A stretch of DNA of 33,951 nt from Bacteroidaceae bacterium (GTDB lineage: Bacteria; Bacteroidota; Bacteroidia; Bacteroidales; Bacteroidaceae), in the NCBI GenBank assembly GCA_017546785.1, contig JAFYRW010000008.1, positions 1 to 33,951 of the forward strand, read 5' to 3'. Positions 16,278 to 24,510 of the stretch are shown piece after piece; position 1 is the first letter of the stretch; the number at the start of each line of letters is the position of its first letter. The notes under the pieces are model-generated. The model saw only the letters and a list, made by a program, of their open reading frames with translations, was not told where the DNA came from and did no database searches. The position numbers and the translations under genes were made by a program.

Positions 16278-16365
16278 TTGCTTTGTTGAGTGAATCTGAC
16301 TTTATACTGATTTTACCTTAATTGCATTATAAAAATAATTATCTTGCAACATTGTTTATTGTTAT

Positions 16366-17622
16366 ATGTATTGGGGTATTAAAAGAAAGTCGGTAGAATA
16401 TATAATATACACCCTGTTTTGGGGTGTATTATTTTTAGTTCCTCTATGGAGAGGAATGTTGGATAGTGCCGATTCGGATATTGGGTCAGATGAATTGTTA
16501 TCCTATTGGCTATTTCTCTCTCCAGCTTTTATATTATTCATTGTTAATAATAATATGCTTATGCCTCTCTTTTTGTATAAAAAGAGGGGTAGAAGCCCTT
16601 ATACCCTTATACTTATCAGCTTTATTGCAATATTCTATCTTTTTTCAATGCTTTTCTACACTATTGCGCCCGAGGGTCGCAGGCCGCATCCAGATAAGAA
16701 GAAGGTGTCTGTTGTAGATGATAGCAAAGAGAAGAATATGCCGCCACCGTCCTGGCCTGAATATAGAAAGCCTTCAAAGAGTGCTCCAAAATTCGAACCT
16801 CGTATGAGACGCGAACCTCCTCCGTCTCCTGAATTCGACAATTTGCCGGTAAGGAGTAATGGCCGCTTCGACAAAGAACCTCCCCGTCCATATTTTAAGT
16901 TTTTGCATATTCCTATTTTCCATCCGTGGAATGTACAGATTCTGCTGATCCTGTTTGTGTTGGCGTTTAATATTTGTGTGCGCCTCTTTTTCTATACTTT
17001 GCGCAAAGAGGAGGAACTTATTGAATTGGAGCGTCAGAAGCTAAAATCGGAGCTCGATTATCTGAAATTCCAGATAAACCCGCACTTCTTTATGAATACC
17101 TTGAACAATATCCACGCGCTTATTGATATTGACAAAGAGAAAGCACAAAGTACTATACTTAAATTGGCGCGTATGATGCAGCGTGTGCTCAGCGACTCGT
17201 CGGCTATCTATTATACTTTGGATAAGGAGATACAGTTCATCAGCTGTTACATCGACCTTATGAGCCTGCGTTACACCGATGCTCTTAAAATTAAGGCCTC
17301 CTTCCCTGATAGCTATAATAATGTACGTGTGCCGTCGATGCTTTTTGTATCTTTCCTCGAGAATGCCTTCAAGCACGGAGTATCTTATAATACACCGTCG
17401 GAGATTGAACTATCGATAGACGTTGTCGATGGCTTTGTGTTCTTCTGCTGCAAGAATACTATTGCAAAGAAGAATTCCAATGGTCTAAAAACAAATAGTG
17501 GAATAGGGGTGCAGAATGCTATAAAGCGTCTGTCGTTGTTGTATGGCGACAACTATTCTTACGAGATAAGGCAAGATGATTATTATAATGTATTATTGAA
17601 AATACCTGTGAAAAATGATTAG
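16366..17622 (+). CDS. LytS-type sensor histidine kinase with a proline-rich periplasmic loop
   Basis: 418 residues. Four predicted membrane helices: about 12-28, 47-70, 79-101 and 190-210. Between the third and fourth lies an 85-residue stretch (103-187) with about 19 prolines and many charges (MPPPSWPEYRKPSK, EPPPSPEFDN), which by the positive-inside rule would face the periplasm. The cytoplasmic part is a His_kinase domain of the LytS/YehU class: FQINPHFFMNTLNNIH with phospho-acceptor His240, an N-box in FLENAFKHG, and a short G-box in SGIGVQNAIKRL. It overlaps the following LytTR regulator by 8 bases, so the two form a translationally linked two-component pair. The signal sensed is unknown; the Pro-rich loop is the obvious candidate sensor. 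Confidence 0.93.
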   Translation: MYWGIKRKSVEYIIYTLFWGVLFLVPLWRGMLDSADSDIGSDELLSYWLFLSPAFILFIVNNNMLMPLFLYKKRGRSPYTLILISFIAIFYLFSMLFYTIAPEGRRPHPDKKKVSVVDDSKEKNMPPPSWPEYRKPSKSAPKFEPRMRREPPPSPEFDNLPVRSNGRFDKEPPRPYFKFLHIPIFHPWNVQILLILFVLAFNICVRLFFYTLRKEEELIELERQKLKSELDYLKFQINPHFFMNTLNNIHALIDIDKEKAQSTILKLARMMQRVLSDSSAIYYTLDKEIQFISCYIDLMSLRYTDALKIKASFPDSYNNVRVPSMLFVSFLENAFKHGVSYNTPSEIELSIDVVDGFVFFCCKNTIAKKNSNGLKTNSGIGVQNAIKRLSLLYGDNYSYEIRQDDYYNVLLKIPVKND

Positions 17623-18346
17623 ATGTGTAATTGTTGATGATGAACCTTTGGCTCTTGCCCAATTGAAAGGGTATGTTGAGCGTGTGCCTTTTCTGGAGTG
17701 TGTAAAAGCTTGCTCCTGTGCCAATGAGGCAATCTCTGTCATAGCCGAGGAGTGTGTGGATGTATTGTTCCTTGATATAAATATGCCCGACATTAGCGGT
17801 ATTCAGCTTGTCAAGAGTCTAAAGAACCCACCGAAGATTGTATTTACAACAGCCTATTCGGAATATGCGATAGAGGGCTTTCGTGTAGATGCCGTCGATT
17901 ATATCCTGAAGCCTTTTGGATTCGATGAGTTCTTGAGAGCAGCAAACAAGGTAAATGAGCTGTGCATATTGGAGCGTATGGCTAGCAAGCGCGAGGACGA
18001 GATGGGCGTAGATTCTGATTGTCTGTTCGTAAAGTCCGATTATAGAGTGTTGCGAGTGCCTATAAGCTCTATCCGATTCATTGAGAGTATGAGTGAGTAT
18101 ATTCGTATATTCGTTGAGAATGAGCCTAAGCCCATTGTTACTCTCCTAAGTATGAAAAAGGTTGAGGAGGTGCTTCCTAAAAATGTATTTATGCGCGTTC
18201 ATCGCTCGTATATTGTGAACCTCTCAAAGGTTAAGGAGGTGTCTCGTATGCGTATTGTTTACGACAATAATGTGTTTATTCCTATCGGTGATATGTATAA
18301 GGATAATTTCTTTGGATATATTGACAATCATTTTATAGGTAAATAA
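17615..18346 (+). CDS. LytTR-family response regulator
   Basis: 243 residues. The receiver domain (1 to about 120) has the acidic pair Asp8/Asp9, phospho-acceptor Asp54 in LFLDINMPDISG, the Thr switch in VFTTAYSEYA and Lys in YILKPFGFDEF. The C-terminal LytTR DNA-binding domain (about 140-243) shows the typical FIESMSEYIRIF strand and FMRVHRSYIVNL, the most conserved segment of the family. The ATG lies inside the end of the kinase gene (ATGATTAG overlap). Targets cannot be read from the window. Confidence 0.96.
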   Translation: MIRCVIVDDEPLALAQLKGYVERVPFLECVKACSCANEAISVIAEECVDVLFLDINMPDISGIQLVKSLKNPPKIVFTTAYSEYAIEGFRVDAVDYILKPFGFDEFLRAANKVNELCILERMASKREDEMGVDSDCLFVKSDYRVLRVPISSIRFIESMSEYIRIFVENEPKPIVTLLSMKKVEEVLPKNVFMRVHRSYIVNLSKVKEVSRMRIVYDNNVFIPIGDMYKDNFFGYIDNHFIGK

Positions 18347-18449
18347 TTCTGAAACAATCTTAAATATCGCATAAAAACATTCATATTGCTATTCATCGCC
18401 TTTTCGGGAGGCGTTATATATATATTATTTTAATTTAAAGGAATATATT

Positions 18450-18917
18450 ATGAAGGATGAATATTTTATGAGAGAGGCAATCTCTTTGGCTGTGGAGAAT
18501 GTCAAAAACGGTGGAGGACCTTTTGGCGCGGTTATTGTGCGTGACGGAGAAGTTGTCGCTACGGGCGTGAATAGGGTCACTGCCAATAACGACCCTACTG
18601 CACACGCCGAGGTTACTGCTATTCGTGCCGCTTGCAGCAAACTGGGAACATTCAATCTTGCCGGTTGTGTCATATACACCTCTTGCGAGCCTTGTCCAAT
18701 GTGTCTGGGAGCAATCTATTGGGCGCATATAGATAAAATATTCTATGGAGCAAACAAGCACGATGCTGCTGCCGTGAATTTCGATGATTCGTTCATCTAT
18801 CGCGAACTGGAGCTTCCAAAGGATAGGCGCAGGGTGGGCATCGAGGAACTTTTGCCCGATGAGGCTCAGGCGGCGTTTAATGCTTGGAGAGAAAAAGGTG
18901 ATAGGATAGAGTATTGA
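18450..18917 (+). CDS. guaD: Guanine deaminase, CDA-fold type
   Basis: A zinc hydrolase of the cytidine-deaminase fold that converts guanine to xanthine. The 155 residues match the small Bacillus-type GuaD in length. Zinc ligands His52 (TAHAEVTA) and Cys82/Cys85 (SCEPCPMCLGAIYWA), and proton shuttle Glu54, are present. The C-terminal tail ending in AFNAWREKGDRIEY resembles the swapped C-terminal segment of B. subtilis GuaD, and DDSFIYREL is also shared; together these separate it from tRNA adenosine deaminase TadA. It is followed by a strong two-way terminator. Confidence 0.88.
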   Translation: MKDEYFMREAISLAVENVKNGGGPFGAVIVRDGEVVATGVNRVTANNDPTAHAEVTAIRAACSKLGTFNLAGCVIYTSCEPCPMCLGAIYWAHIDKIFYGANKHDAAAVNFDDSFIYRELELPKDRRRVGIEELLPDEAQAAFNAWREKGDRIEY

Positions 18918-18923
18918 TATAAT

Positions 18924-18958
18924 AAAAAAAGCGACTGAATTTTCAGTCGCTTTTTTTT
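18924..18958. terminator. Bidirectional terminator between guaD and the PpiD-like gene
   Basis: A near-perfect palindrome: A7 then GCGACTGAA, a TT centre, TTCAGTCGC then T8. The long A-run on one side and T-run on the other serve both the plus-strand guaD and the minus-strand chaperone gene, which converge here. Confidence 0.95.
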
Positions 18959-18977
18959 GTATCTTATAGCTTCTTGA

Positions 18978-21110
18978 TTAGAAGAACAAATATCTGTTGT
19001 CTACAGTATTTGAATTCTCGTTGAGGTCTTTGAGATACTGAGAAGCACTACGCTGAACGTTCATCTTAACGTTGTTGCCCTCGCTCTCTGCGTTGAACTC
19101 AGCCTCTTTGCTTGTCTTGCTGATGAGCTTGATAACATAAACGGCGTTGTTACCCTTGATAGGAGCGCTAACCTCACCCTCGTTCAATCTTGTTGCTGCA
19201 GCGCAGATAACAGGCTCGCTAGAAGAGGTGATGTTGATGAATGCGGGTGCCGAGAAGCTGATACGTTTTACAACGTCTGATTTTGCACCGTTCATTGCGC
19301 CAATCTCGTCGAAGCTCTTGCCTGACATCTGTGCAATGATGCTCTCAGCCTTCTTGTCGTTCAAAAGCTCGTACTTAAGCTCTGACTCAACCTCGCTCAA
19401 AGCAACGTATCCCTGCTCGCTGATCTTAGTGGGAGTGATAACCAAGAGGTTGTCGTTGTTTCCGCACTCGTAGAGAGGAGATACCTGACCTACTTTAGCC
19501 TCAGAGAAGAGCCATTTGATGGCGTTGCGTGTCTGGGGCAAGTTTGCAATGTTGTGTGCGCTGTTAAAGAGGTAATTCTGCTCGAGTACTGTGTAACCGA
19601 ATTCCTCGGCCTTGCTCTCGAGGTCCTCTGTGTTCTTGCAAGATGCTACAAACTGGCTGAACTTGTTATAAGCCTCGTTGTATGTCTCTGAGCTAAACTG
19701 TGACTGACGCTTGATGACAACTGCGTTGTATTTCTTCTCGGGGTTCTTCTTCTCGGTTACCATAAAGATAATCTTTGTGGGAACGCCGTCAAATTCGATG
19801 ACACCGTATTTGTTCTTGTCAGCGTTGAGGATTGTGCTGAGGTAAACAACGTCGTTCTCCTGCAATTTTGCACCCTCGTAGTCTGAAGACTTAATCCAGT
19901 TCTCAACACCTTCCTGATCGTATTTCTTTGCAAGCTCCTTAAAGTCTGCGCCGCCTTTGAGTACTGTCATAATGCTGTCGGCAAGAGCCTTTGTTGCATC
20001 GTTGTTCTCGGCTGTAACGTAGAGAAGCTTAACCTTTACTGAATCGGCAACTGTTGTGCTCGAAAGATATTTGAATACAGTGTAAGAGTCATCTGATGCA
20101 TTGTAGATAGGACCAAATACCTCGTTCTCCTTTGCATTGTCGAGACGAACCTGAACCTCCTCGGGATAAACATCCTTAGCCCAAGCGATTTTGCAGTAGG
20201 GAACCTCGCTGTATGCGAAACGAGATATATTCTCGTAGTCGGCATTATCGGCCTTCAAAGAGTCGGCAATCTCTGCAAGCTCTGCTCTGAGGTCCTCTCT
20301 GTCCTGTGCGCTGGGAGTAACCTTGCTGCTTACATACTTGATGCTGCGTGACTCTGTGAGCTGCTTGAAGAGATCCTTCTTCTCTTTGTAGAGCTTCTTA
20401 ACCTCGCTGTTGCTTACGCTTACAGTGCTGTCGGCAATTGCGCTGTAGGGGATTGCCTTAATCTCAATATCGTATGTAGCGTTGTTGCTGTCGAAATTGC
20501 TCTTTGCTACAACAGGGTTAGAAATGATTGAATTCATAACAAGCGCCTGATATTTCTGTGCTATCATCTCGTCGGCAATAGAGTTCTCGATGAATCTCCA
20601 GAAATCATAGAGAGCTTTGTACTGCATTGCAAAGTTCTCGTCGTTCTTGTACTGCTCGTAGTCGCTAAGGAACTGGTTGAGTGCGTCTACATCAAACTTT
20701 CTTGTCTGAGGATTGTAGAAGGGAGTCTGCTGAAGAGCAGGGTGTGTACCCTCGTTTACAATGCTCTGAAGCTCAGCGTCGGTGAATGTGATACCGATTT
20801 TCTCTGCCTCGTCGTTGATAATCTGTGAACGAACGAGTGTGTACCATACATAGTCCTTAGCCTGTGCATAATCCTCCTCGCTGAGGTTGTTGGTATTGCG
20901 CAGAAGCTTAAGTACATTTGTGTACTCGTCGAACATCTTCTGATACTCAGTAACGGAAATTTCCTTGCCGTTTACTGAACCAACATTCAATGAGCCCTGA
21001 TGGGGCTGTAAAATTTTCCACGCATCTCCTGCGATGAATGCAAACAATGCAAGACCCACGATGATAATGAGAAGTGGGCCCATATTGCGCAACTTTTGTA
21101 GTGTGGCCAT
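18978..21110 (-). CDS. PpiD/SurA-like peptidyl-prolyl isomerase, membrane-anchored periplasmic chaperone
   Basis: 710 residues. One N-terminal anchor helix (about 13-29, LLIIIVGLALFAFIAG), then a periplasmic SurA-N-like helical region (about 45-230: NGKEISVTEYQKMFDEY, TLVRSQIINDEAEKIGI, FTDAEL). Parvulin-like segments follow around 345-420 and 480-640, where GGADFKELAKKYDQEG recalls the usual parvulin core but several rotamase residues seem lost. It should help fold outer-membrane and periplasmic proteins; isomerase activity is uncertain. The gene is downstream of the GldE-like gene on the same strand but separated by 140 bases with a terminator-like hairpin and its own -7 box. Confidence 0.85.
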   Translation of the reverse strand: MATLQKLRNMGPLLIIIVGLALFAFIAGDAWKILQPHQGSLNVGSVNGKEISVTEYQKMFDEYTNVLKLLRNTNNLSEEDYAQAKDYVWYTLVRSQIINDEAEKIGITFTDAELQSIVNEGTHPALQQTPFYNPQTRKFDVDALNQFLSDYEQYKNDENFAMQYKALYDFWRFIENSIADEMIAQKYQALVMNSIISNPVVAKSNFDSNNATYDIEIKAIPYSAIADSTVSVSNSEVKKLYKEKKDLFKQLTESRSIKYVSSKVTPSAQDREDLRAELAEIADSLKADNADYENISRFAYSEVPYCKIAWAKDVYPEEVQVRLDNAKENEVFGPIYNASDDSYTVFKYLSSTTVADSVKVKLLYVTAENNDATKALADSIMTVLKGGADFKELAKKYDQEGVENWIKSSDYEGAKLQENDVVYLSTILNADKNKYGVIEFDGVPTKIIFMVTEKKNPEKKYNAVVIKRQSQFSSETYNEAYNKFSQFVASCKNTEDLESKAEEFGYTVLEQNYLFNSAHNIANLPQTRNAIKWLFSEAKVGQVSPLYECGNNDNLLVITPTKISEQGYVALSEVESELKYELLNDKKAESIIAQMSGKSFDEIGAMNGAKSDVVKRISFSAPAFINITSSSEPVICAAATRLNEGEVSAPIKGNNAVYVIKLISKTSKEAEFNAESEGNNVKMNVQRSASQYLKDLNENSNTVDNRYLFF

Positions 21111-21166
21111 AGTTTTTTAAATTTTTATTGTGTTTTTATTTATTTTTTGTTCTGAATCAAACGTGG

Positions 21167-21174
21167 CAAAGATA
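21167..21174 (-). promoter_or_regulatory. Candidate -7 box for the PpiD-like gene
   Basis: On the minus strand TATCTTTG, a perfect TAnnTTTG, followed by C as at the other promoters in this window. It is 57 bases from the start codon. No TTTG is present 20 bases upstream. Confidence 0.5.
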
Positions 21175-21206
21175 CAAAATGCTTTTGAATTTTTGCTATT
21201 TATAAC

Positions 21207-21248
21207 AAAAAAATAATGCCTAAAAAGCCGCTCTGACGCATTTTTTTT
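21207..21248 (-). terminator. Possible terminator after the envelope operon
   Basis: Read on the minus strand, an A-run and AATGC directly after the GldE-like stop can pair with GCATT and a T-run about 18 bases later (with one bulged base). The stem is short in GC, so strength is uncertain. Confidence 0.45.
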
Positions 21249-21250
21249 GG

Positions 21251-22513
21251 TTATTCAAGGATGTTCAGTTTTACTAATTCTATCTTCATACTGCGCTGCT
21301 TTATTATGCGGAAGCGGAATTTGTCGATAGTGATTGTCTCGTTTAACTGAGGGAAGCGACGGTGGTTAGCAAGAATGAATCCTCCAAGAGTCTGATATTC
21401 ATCAGATTCTGGTAGCTTGAGATCGAACATCTCATTTATTCTCTCAACCTCGAGACGGCCCGAAAGGACATATTCTCCGTTGTTGATTTTTTTTGCAACG
21501 TGACTGTTGTTGTCGTGCTCGTCCTCAATCTCGCCGATAATCTCTTCGAGAAGATCCTCTAGTGATATTATTCCCGATGTTCCGCCGAACTCATCGAGTA
21601 CTACCGCCAACGATTTTTTCTGTTGCATAAGCGTGCGCATAAGCTTGTGTGCCGATAATGTCTCGGGGACAACAGGCATCTTGCATATTTTCTTCTGCCA
21701 TTTGTCGCCGCTACGGAAAAGCTCTGAAGAGTGAATGTAGCCGATAATATCGTCAATATTGTCTTTATATACAACAATCTTTGAGTGTCCCGACTCGATG
21801 AACATTGCTTTAAGATCTTCGATGGGGGTGTTTATTTCTACCGCATCAATTTCGGTGCGGGGAACGTAGCAGTCGCGAACCTTAATATCGGAAAAGTCGA
21901 GTGCATTCTGAAAGATTCGAACATCGTTGTCGATAGTCTCCTCTTCCTCCTTAGCACTTTCTAGACTGCTCTGTATTAGATTGTTAAGCTCGTGCTTGCT
22001 GAATGTTGTGTCGCGTGACTCCTTGTCAATCTTTATATTGAAAAGGCGCAGCATCTGACACGATAGCCACGTTGTGAAACGTGCCAAAGGGTAGAGTAGT
22101 ATGTATATTGGGTATATTCCTACTCCGAACTTCTTGAGTGCCCCGTTGGGATTGATGCGGAATATGGCTTTAGGTATGAATTCTCCTGTGAAAATTATGA
22201 CAATGGTCGATACAATAGTTTCTATGAACAGATGCAACGAAGTATTGTCGGTGAATCCTTTGAGAGGCTCCATCATCAGCTTCGACATCAGTATACTGTA
22301 TATTACAAGAACAATGTTGTTGCCAACCAGCAGGCTCGATACAAAATTGTTGCTGTTAGAGTAATAACGGTTTATTACATAAGATGTTACACCTTTTTCG
22401 CTTAGGTCTATCCCCATCAATAACTTGTTCGATGCGACAAAGGCTATCTCGAGCCCCGAGAATAGTGCAGAAAAAAGAATTACTATTATTAAAGCGATTA
22501 TTGTAGATGTCAT
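21251..22513 (-). CDS. GldE-like CNNM/CBS/CorC membrane protein (HlyC/CorC family)
   Basis: 420 residues. An N-terminal CNNM (DUF21) domain with about four hydrophobic segments (residues 1-150, including LIIVILFSALFSGLEIAFVA), then a CBS pair (about 205-335: CYVPRTEIDAV, GHSKIVVYKDNIDDIIGYIH, VVLDEFGGTSGIISLEDLLEE) and a C-terminal CorC_HlyC domain (about 345-420: YVLSGRLEVERINEMF, TLGGFILANHRRFPQ). Such proteins are linked to divalent-cation transport; the Bacteroidota branch is often named GldE after a gliding gene, but no other gliding genes are present here, so I leave the symbol out. Its start is one base from the lptC stop. Confidence 0.9.
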   Translation of the reverse strand: MTSTIIALIIVILFSALFSGLEIAFVASNKLLMGIDLSEKGVTSYVINRYYSNSNNFVSSLLVGNNIVLVIYSILMSKLMMEPLKGFTDNTSLHLFIETIVSTIVIIFTGEFIPKAIFRINPNGALKKFGVGIYPIYILLYPLARFTTWLSCQMLRLFNIKIDKESRDTTFSKHELNNLIQSSLESAKEEEETIDNDVRIFQNALDFSDIKVRDCYVPRTEIDAVEINTPIEDLKAMFIESGHSKIVVYKDNIDDIIGYIHSSELFRSGDKWQKKICKMPVVPETLSAHKLMRTLMQQKKSLAVVLDEFGGTSGIISLEDLLEEIIGEIEDEHDNNSHVAKKINNGEYVLSGRLEVERINEMFDLKLPESDEYQTLGGFILANHRRFPQLNETITIDKFRFRIIKQRSMKIELVKLNILE

Positions 22514-22514
22514 T

Positions 22515-23099
22515 TTATTCTTCTATAGGGTATATACCTTCTGTATTGTGTATCTGCCATTGGGTCAATTCCTGATTGGAACTAAATCCACGTCCTTCGG
22601 TTATCTGTTCTTGTTGTTCAATCTTTATGTAGCTGTCGGAATAGATGCTTTTCTTGTCCTGATCCCAAAAGAGCATATCAGTAAAGAACCTCTCGTCCTT
22701 TTGGTTCCTTATCTTTACATTTCCTATCAGCTGCCATATTTTTGCTTTTGAGAAGAAATATGCCGTGTCGCTCTTTAGAGTAGCTTCTATACGTAGACTA
22801 TCGTCGTATTTTTCGAGATAGGCGCCCTTTTCGAATGCCCAGAATGGTGAGTCGAGCTTTTCGAACATTAACCATTCTTCGGCTATGATCTTGTAGCTTA
22901 TGCGTCCCGAATCGCTGATGAGAGACTCTACTCCGTATGTGCTTATTACGGATATTGAGTCGGATGAATTGGTCGATGAACCAGCCATTCCTTTGCTCCT
23001 TGTGCAGGAAAAAAGAAAAAATAGTACAACAATCACCGCAACGGTGATTGTTGTACCTTTATATAGTGAATTGTTCTTATCTGATTGTGGTTGTCTCAT
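22515..23099 (-). CDS. lptC: LPS export system periplasmic protein LptC
   Basis: 194 residues. An N-terminal hydrophobic anchor (about 15-32) ends FLFSC, so the protein may be lipidated at Cys32 in place of the plain helix anchor of E. coli LptC. The following beta-jellyroll-like region has the LptC pattern GRISYKIIAEEW, DSLRIEATLKSDTAYFFSKAKIWQLIGNVKI and a C-terminal GRGFSSNQELTQWQI ('G-x-G-x-x-x-n-x-x-x-x-x-x') motif. It bridges the LptB2FG transporter and the periplasmic LptA bridge. Its start lies 23 bases inside the end of the TPR gene; this is the only ATG that keeps the anchor. Confidence 0.85.
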   Translation of the reverse strand: MRQPQSDKNNSLYKGTTITVAVIVVLFFLFSCTRSKGMAGSSTNSSDSISVISTYGVESLISDSGRISYKIIAEEWLMFEKLDSPFWAFEKGAYLEKYDDSLRIEATLKSDTAYFFSKAKIWQLIGNVKIRNQKDERFFTDMLFWDQDKKSIYSDSYIKIEQQEQITEGRGFSSNQELTQWQIHNTEGIYPIEE

Positions 23100-24501
23100 T
23101 TATCCAGCCGCCAATAGAAACCTTTGTACCGCTTGTGAGTCCTCTCATAAAGAGATCCTCTTTAGAGGGAGTATAGGTTGAGTATGATGCGATGAGCTTG
23201 TCAGCCTCTTTCTTTGCTGTGGGGTCTACGCTCTTTGCACGCTGCAATTTGTCGATAGCAGCAAAATAGGTGCAACCGTTCTTGATGTTGTCGTCGCTCC
23301 AGTTGGGCGCTGCTGCGTAGCACTGTGCAATGAGAATATAGGGATCGCCGAACTTAGAGTTAAGGCCGATAGCCTTCTGTGCGTATGTGCGAGCCTTAGC
23401 ATACTGCTTCTGGCTGAAGTAAACAGCACCGACCTTGTAGCACAACTCAGCTTTTGTTGTGATAGAGGTCTCAAGCTCGATAGCCTGGTCGAAAAGCTCA
23501 AGAGCCTTCTCAATCTCGCCTCTCTTGTAGTAACGGTAACCGCAACCCATCGCTGCTTTTGATGTAGGCTCAATAGCCAATGCATACTCTGAAGCGGTGA
23601 GGTAAGCGTCCTCGTTTGTACACTTAAGCATACTCATTACAGAGATAACCTTGTTAAGATACTCAATGTCGCTCTTGTGTGCGTCGAGGCTCTCCAAATA
23701 GATTCTGTTGAGGTCCTCGCAAGATGCTGCACCGCAGTTGATGAAATATGCGTCTACGTTGCTGCGAGAAACGCGAGCCTGGTCAATCTGCTTACCAGTC
23801 TGTACGGCCTTGATACTATCGCGGGGGTCCTGCAACTCCTCGTATTTCTTGTTGTAGTTCTCTATGTTTGCGTGGTATTTATCGAGTACCTCTACAATGT
23901 ACACCGAAGCGTCGAGATAATCTTGAATAATCTGCTCGCCGTGTGCTGCGGGGTTGCTCTTGTACATCATTGCAGAGTATTTCATAAACTGCTGAGTTAC
24001 ATAGTACTCAGAAAGTCCTTTCTCGAGGCTTACTGACTTTGAAAGCATTTCGTATGCAGTGTCTGTATCGGCATTGGGGATATATTTGATATAGTCCATT
24101 GCCTTTTTACCCAAGATGTAACCCTCGGTCATCTTTGTCTTTGTGAGAGTCTGAAGAATATCAATGTATTTCATCTGCTGGTCATAAACAGAAAGAAGTT
24201 CGTTGATGTAGTCCTTTTTCTTCTGCTCGTCGTTTGTCTTCTCAATCAAGTGTTTGAGAAGGGTGGGACCATTGTAGTATACGTTCACACTGGCCAAGGG
24301 GAAGTTTGTGAATACCTCTTTCCAGTAGGGGTATGCTACCTCATAAGACTTGTTTTTGAAATTGACAGTGTAGTTACTGATGTTGTTTACGCAGTTGATA
24401 CTGTCCTCTTCTGTCGCGCCGAAACGTTTTTCGGGGTCTACGTGTTGTGCAAATGCACTGATCGACACAAATGCCAATAATGCTAAAATGTTTCTTTTCA
24501 T
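23077..24501 (-). CDS. Exported tetratricopeptide-repeat protein
   Basis: 474 residues with a signal peptide (MKRNILALLAFVSISAFAQ, cleavage near residue 19). The middle is helical. TPR units are clearest in the second half, for example AAMGCGYRYYKRGEIEKALELFDQAIEL and AELCYKVGAVYFSQKQYAKARTYAQKAIGL (about 325-395), with weaker helices before them. The C-terminus is not repetitive (GWINETTTIR). It is probably a periplasmic scaffold; its position between an outer-membrane barrel and lptC suggests a role in envelope assembly, which is inference. It overlaps lptC by 23 bases and follows the barrel gene by 9 bases. Confidence 0.85.
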   Translation of the reverse strand: MKRNILALLAFVSISAFAQHVDPEKRFGATEEDSINCVNNISNYTVNFKNKSYEVAYPYWKEVFTNFPLASVNVYYNGPTLLKHLIEKTNDEQKKKDYINELLSVYDQQMKYIDILQTLTKTKMTEGYILGKKAMDYIKYIPNADTDTAYEMLSKSVSLEKGLSEYYVTQQFMKYSAMMYKSNPAAHGEQIIQDYLDASVYIVEVLDKYHANIENYNKKYEELQDPRDSIKAVQTGKQIDQARVSRSNVDAYFINCGAASCEDLNRIYLESLDAHKSDIEYLNKVISVMSMLKCTNEDAYLTASEYALAIEPTSKAAMGCGYRYYKRGEIEKALELFDQAIELETSITTKAELCYKVGAVYFSQKQYAKARTYAQKAIGLNSKFGDPYILIAQCYAAAPNWSDDNIKNGCTYFAAIDKLQRAKSVDPTAKKEADKLIASYSTYTPSKEDLFMRGLTSGTKVSIGGWINETTTIR

Positions 24502-24510
24502 AATATTACC

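Noticed and set aside
18397-18413. Short hairpin CGCCT/AGGCG upstream of guaD as a terminator of the two-component operon
   Set aside because: The stem is only 5 bp and an alternating TA stretch follows instead of a T-run; too weak to call.
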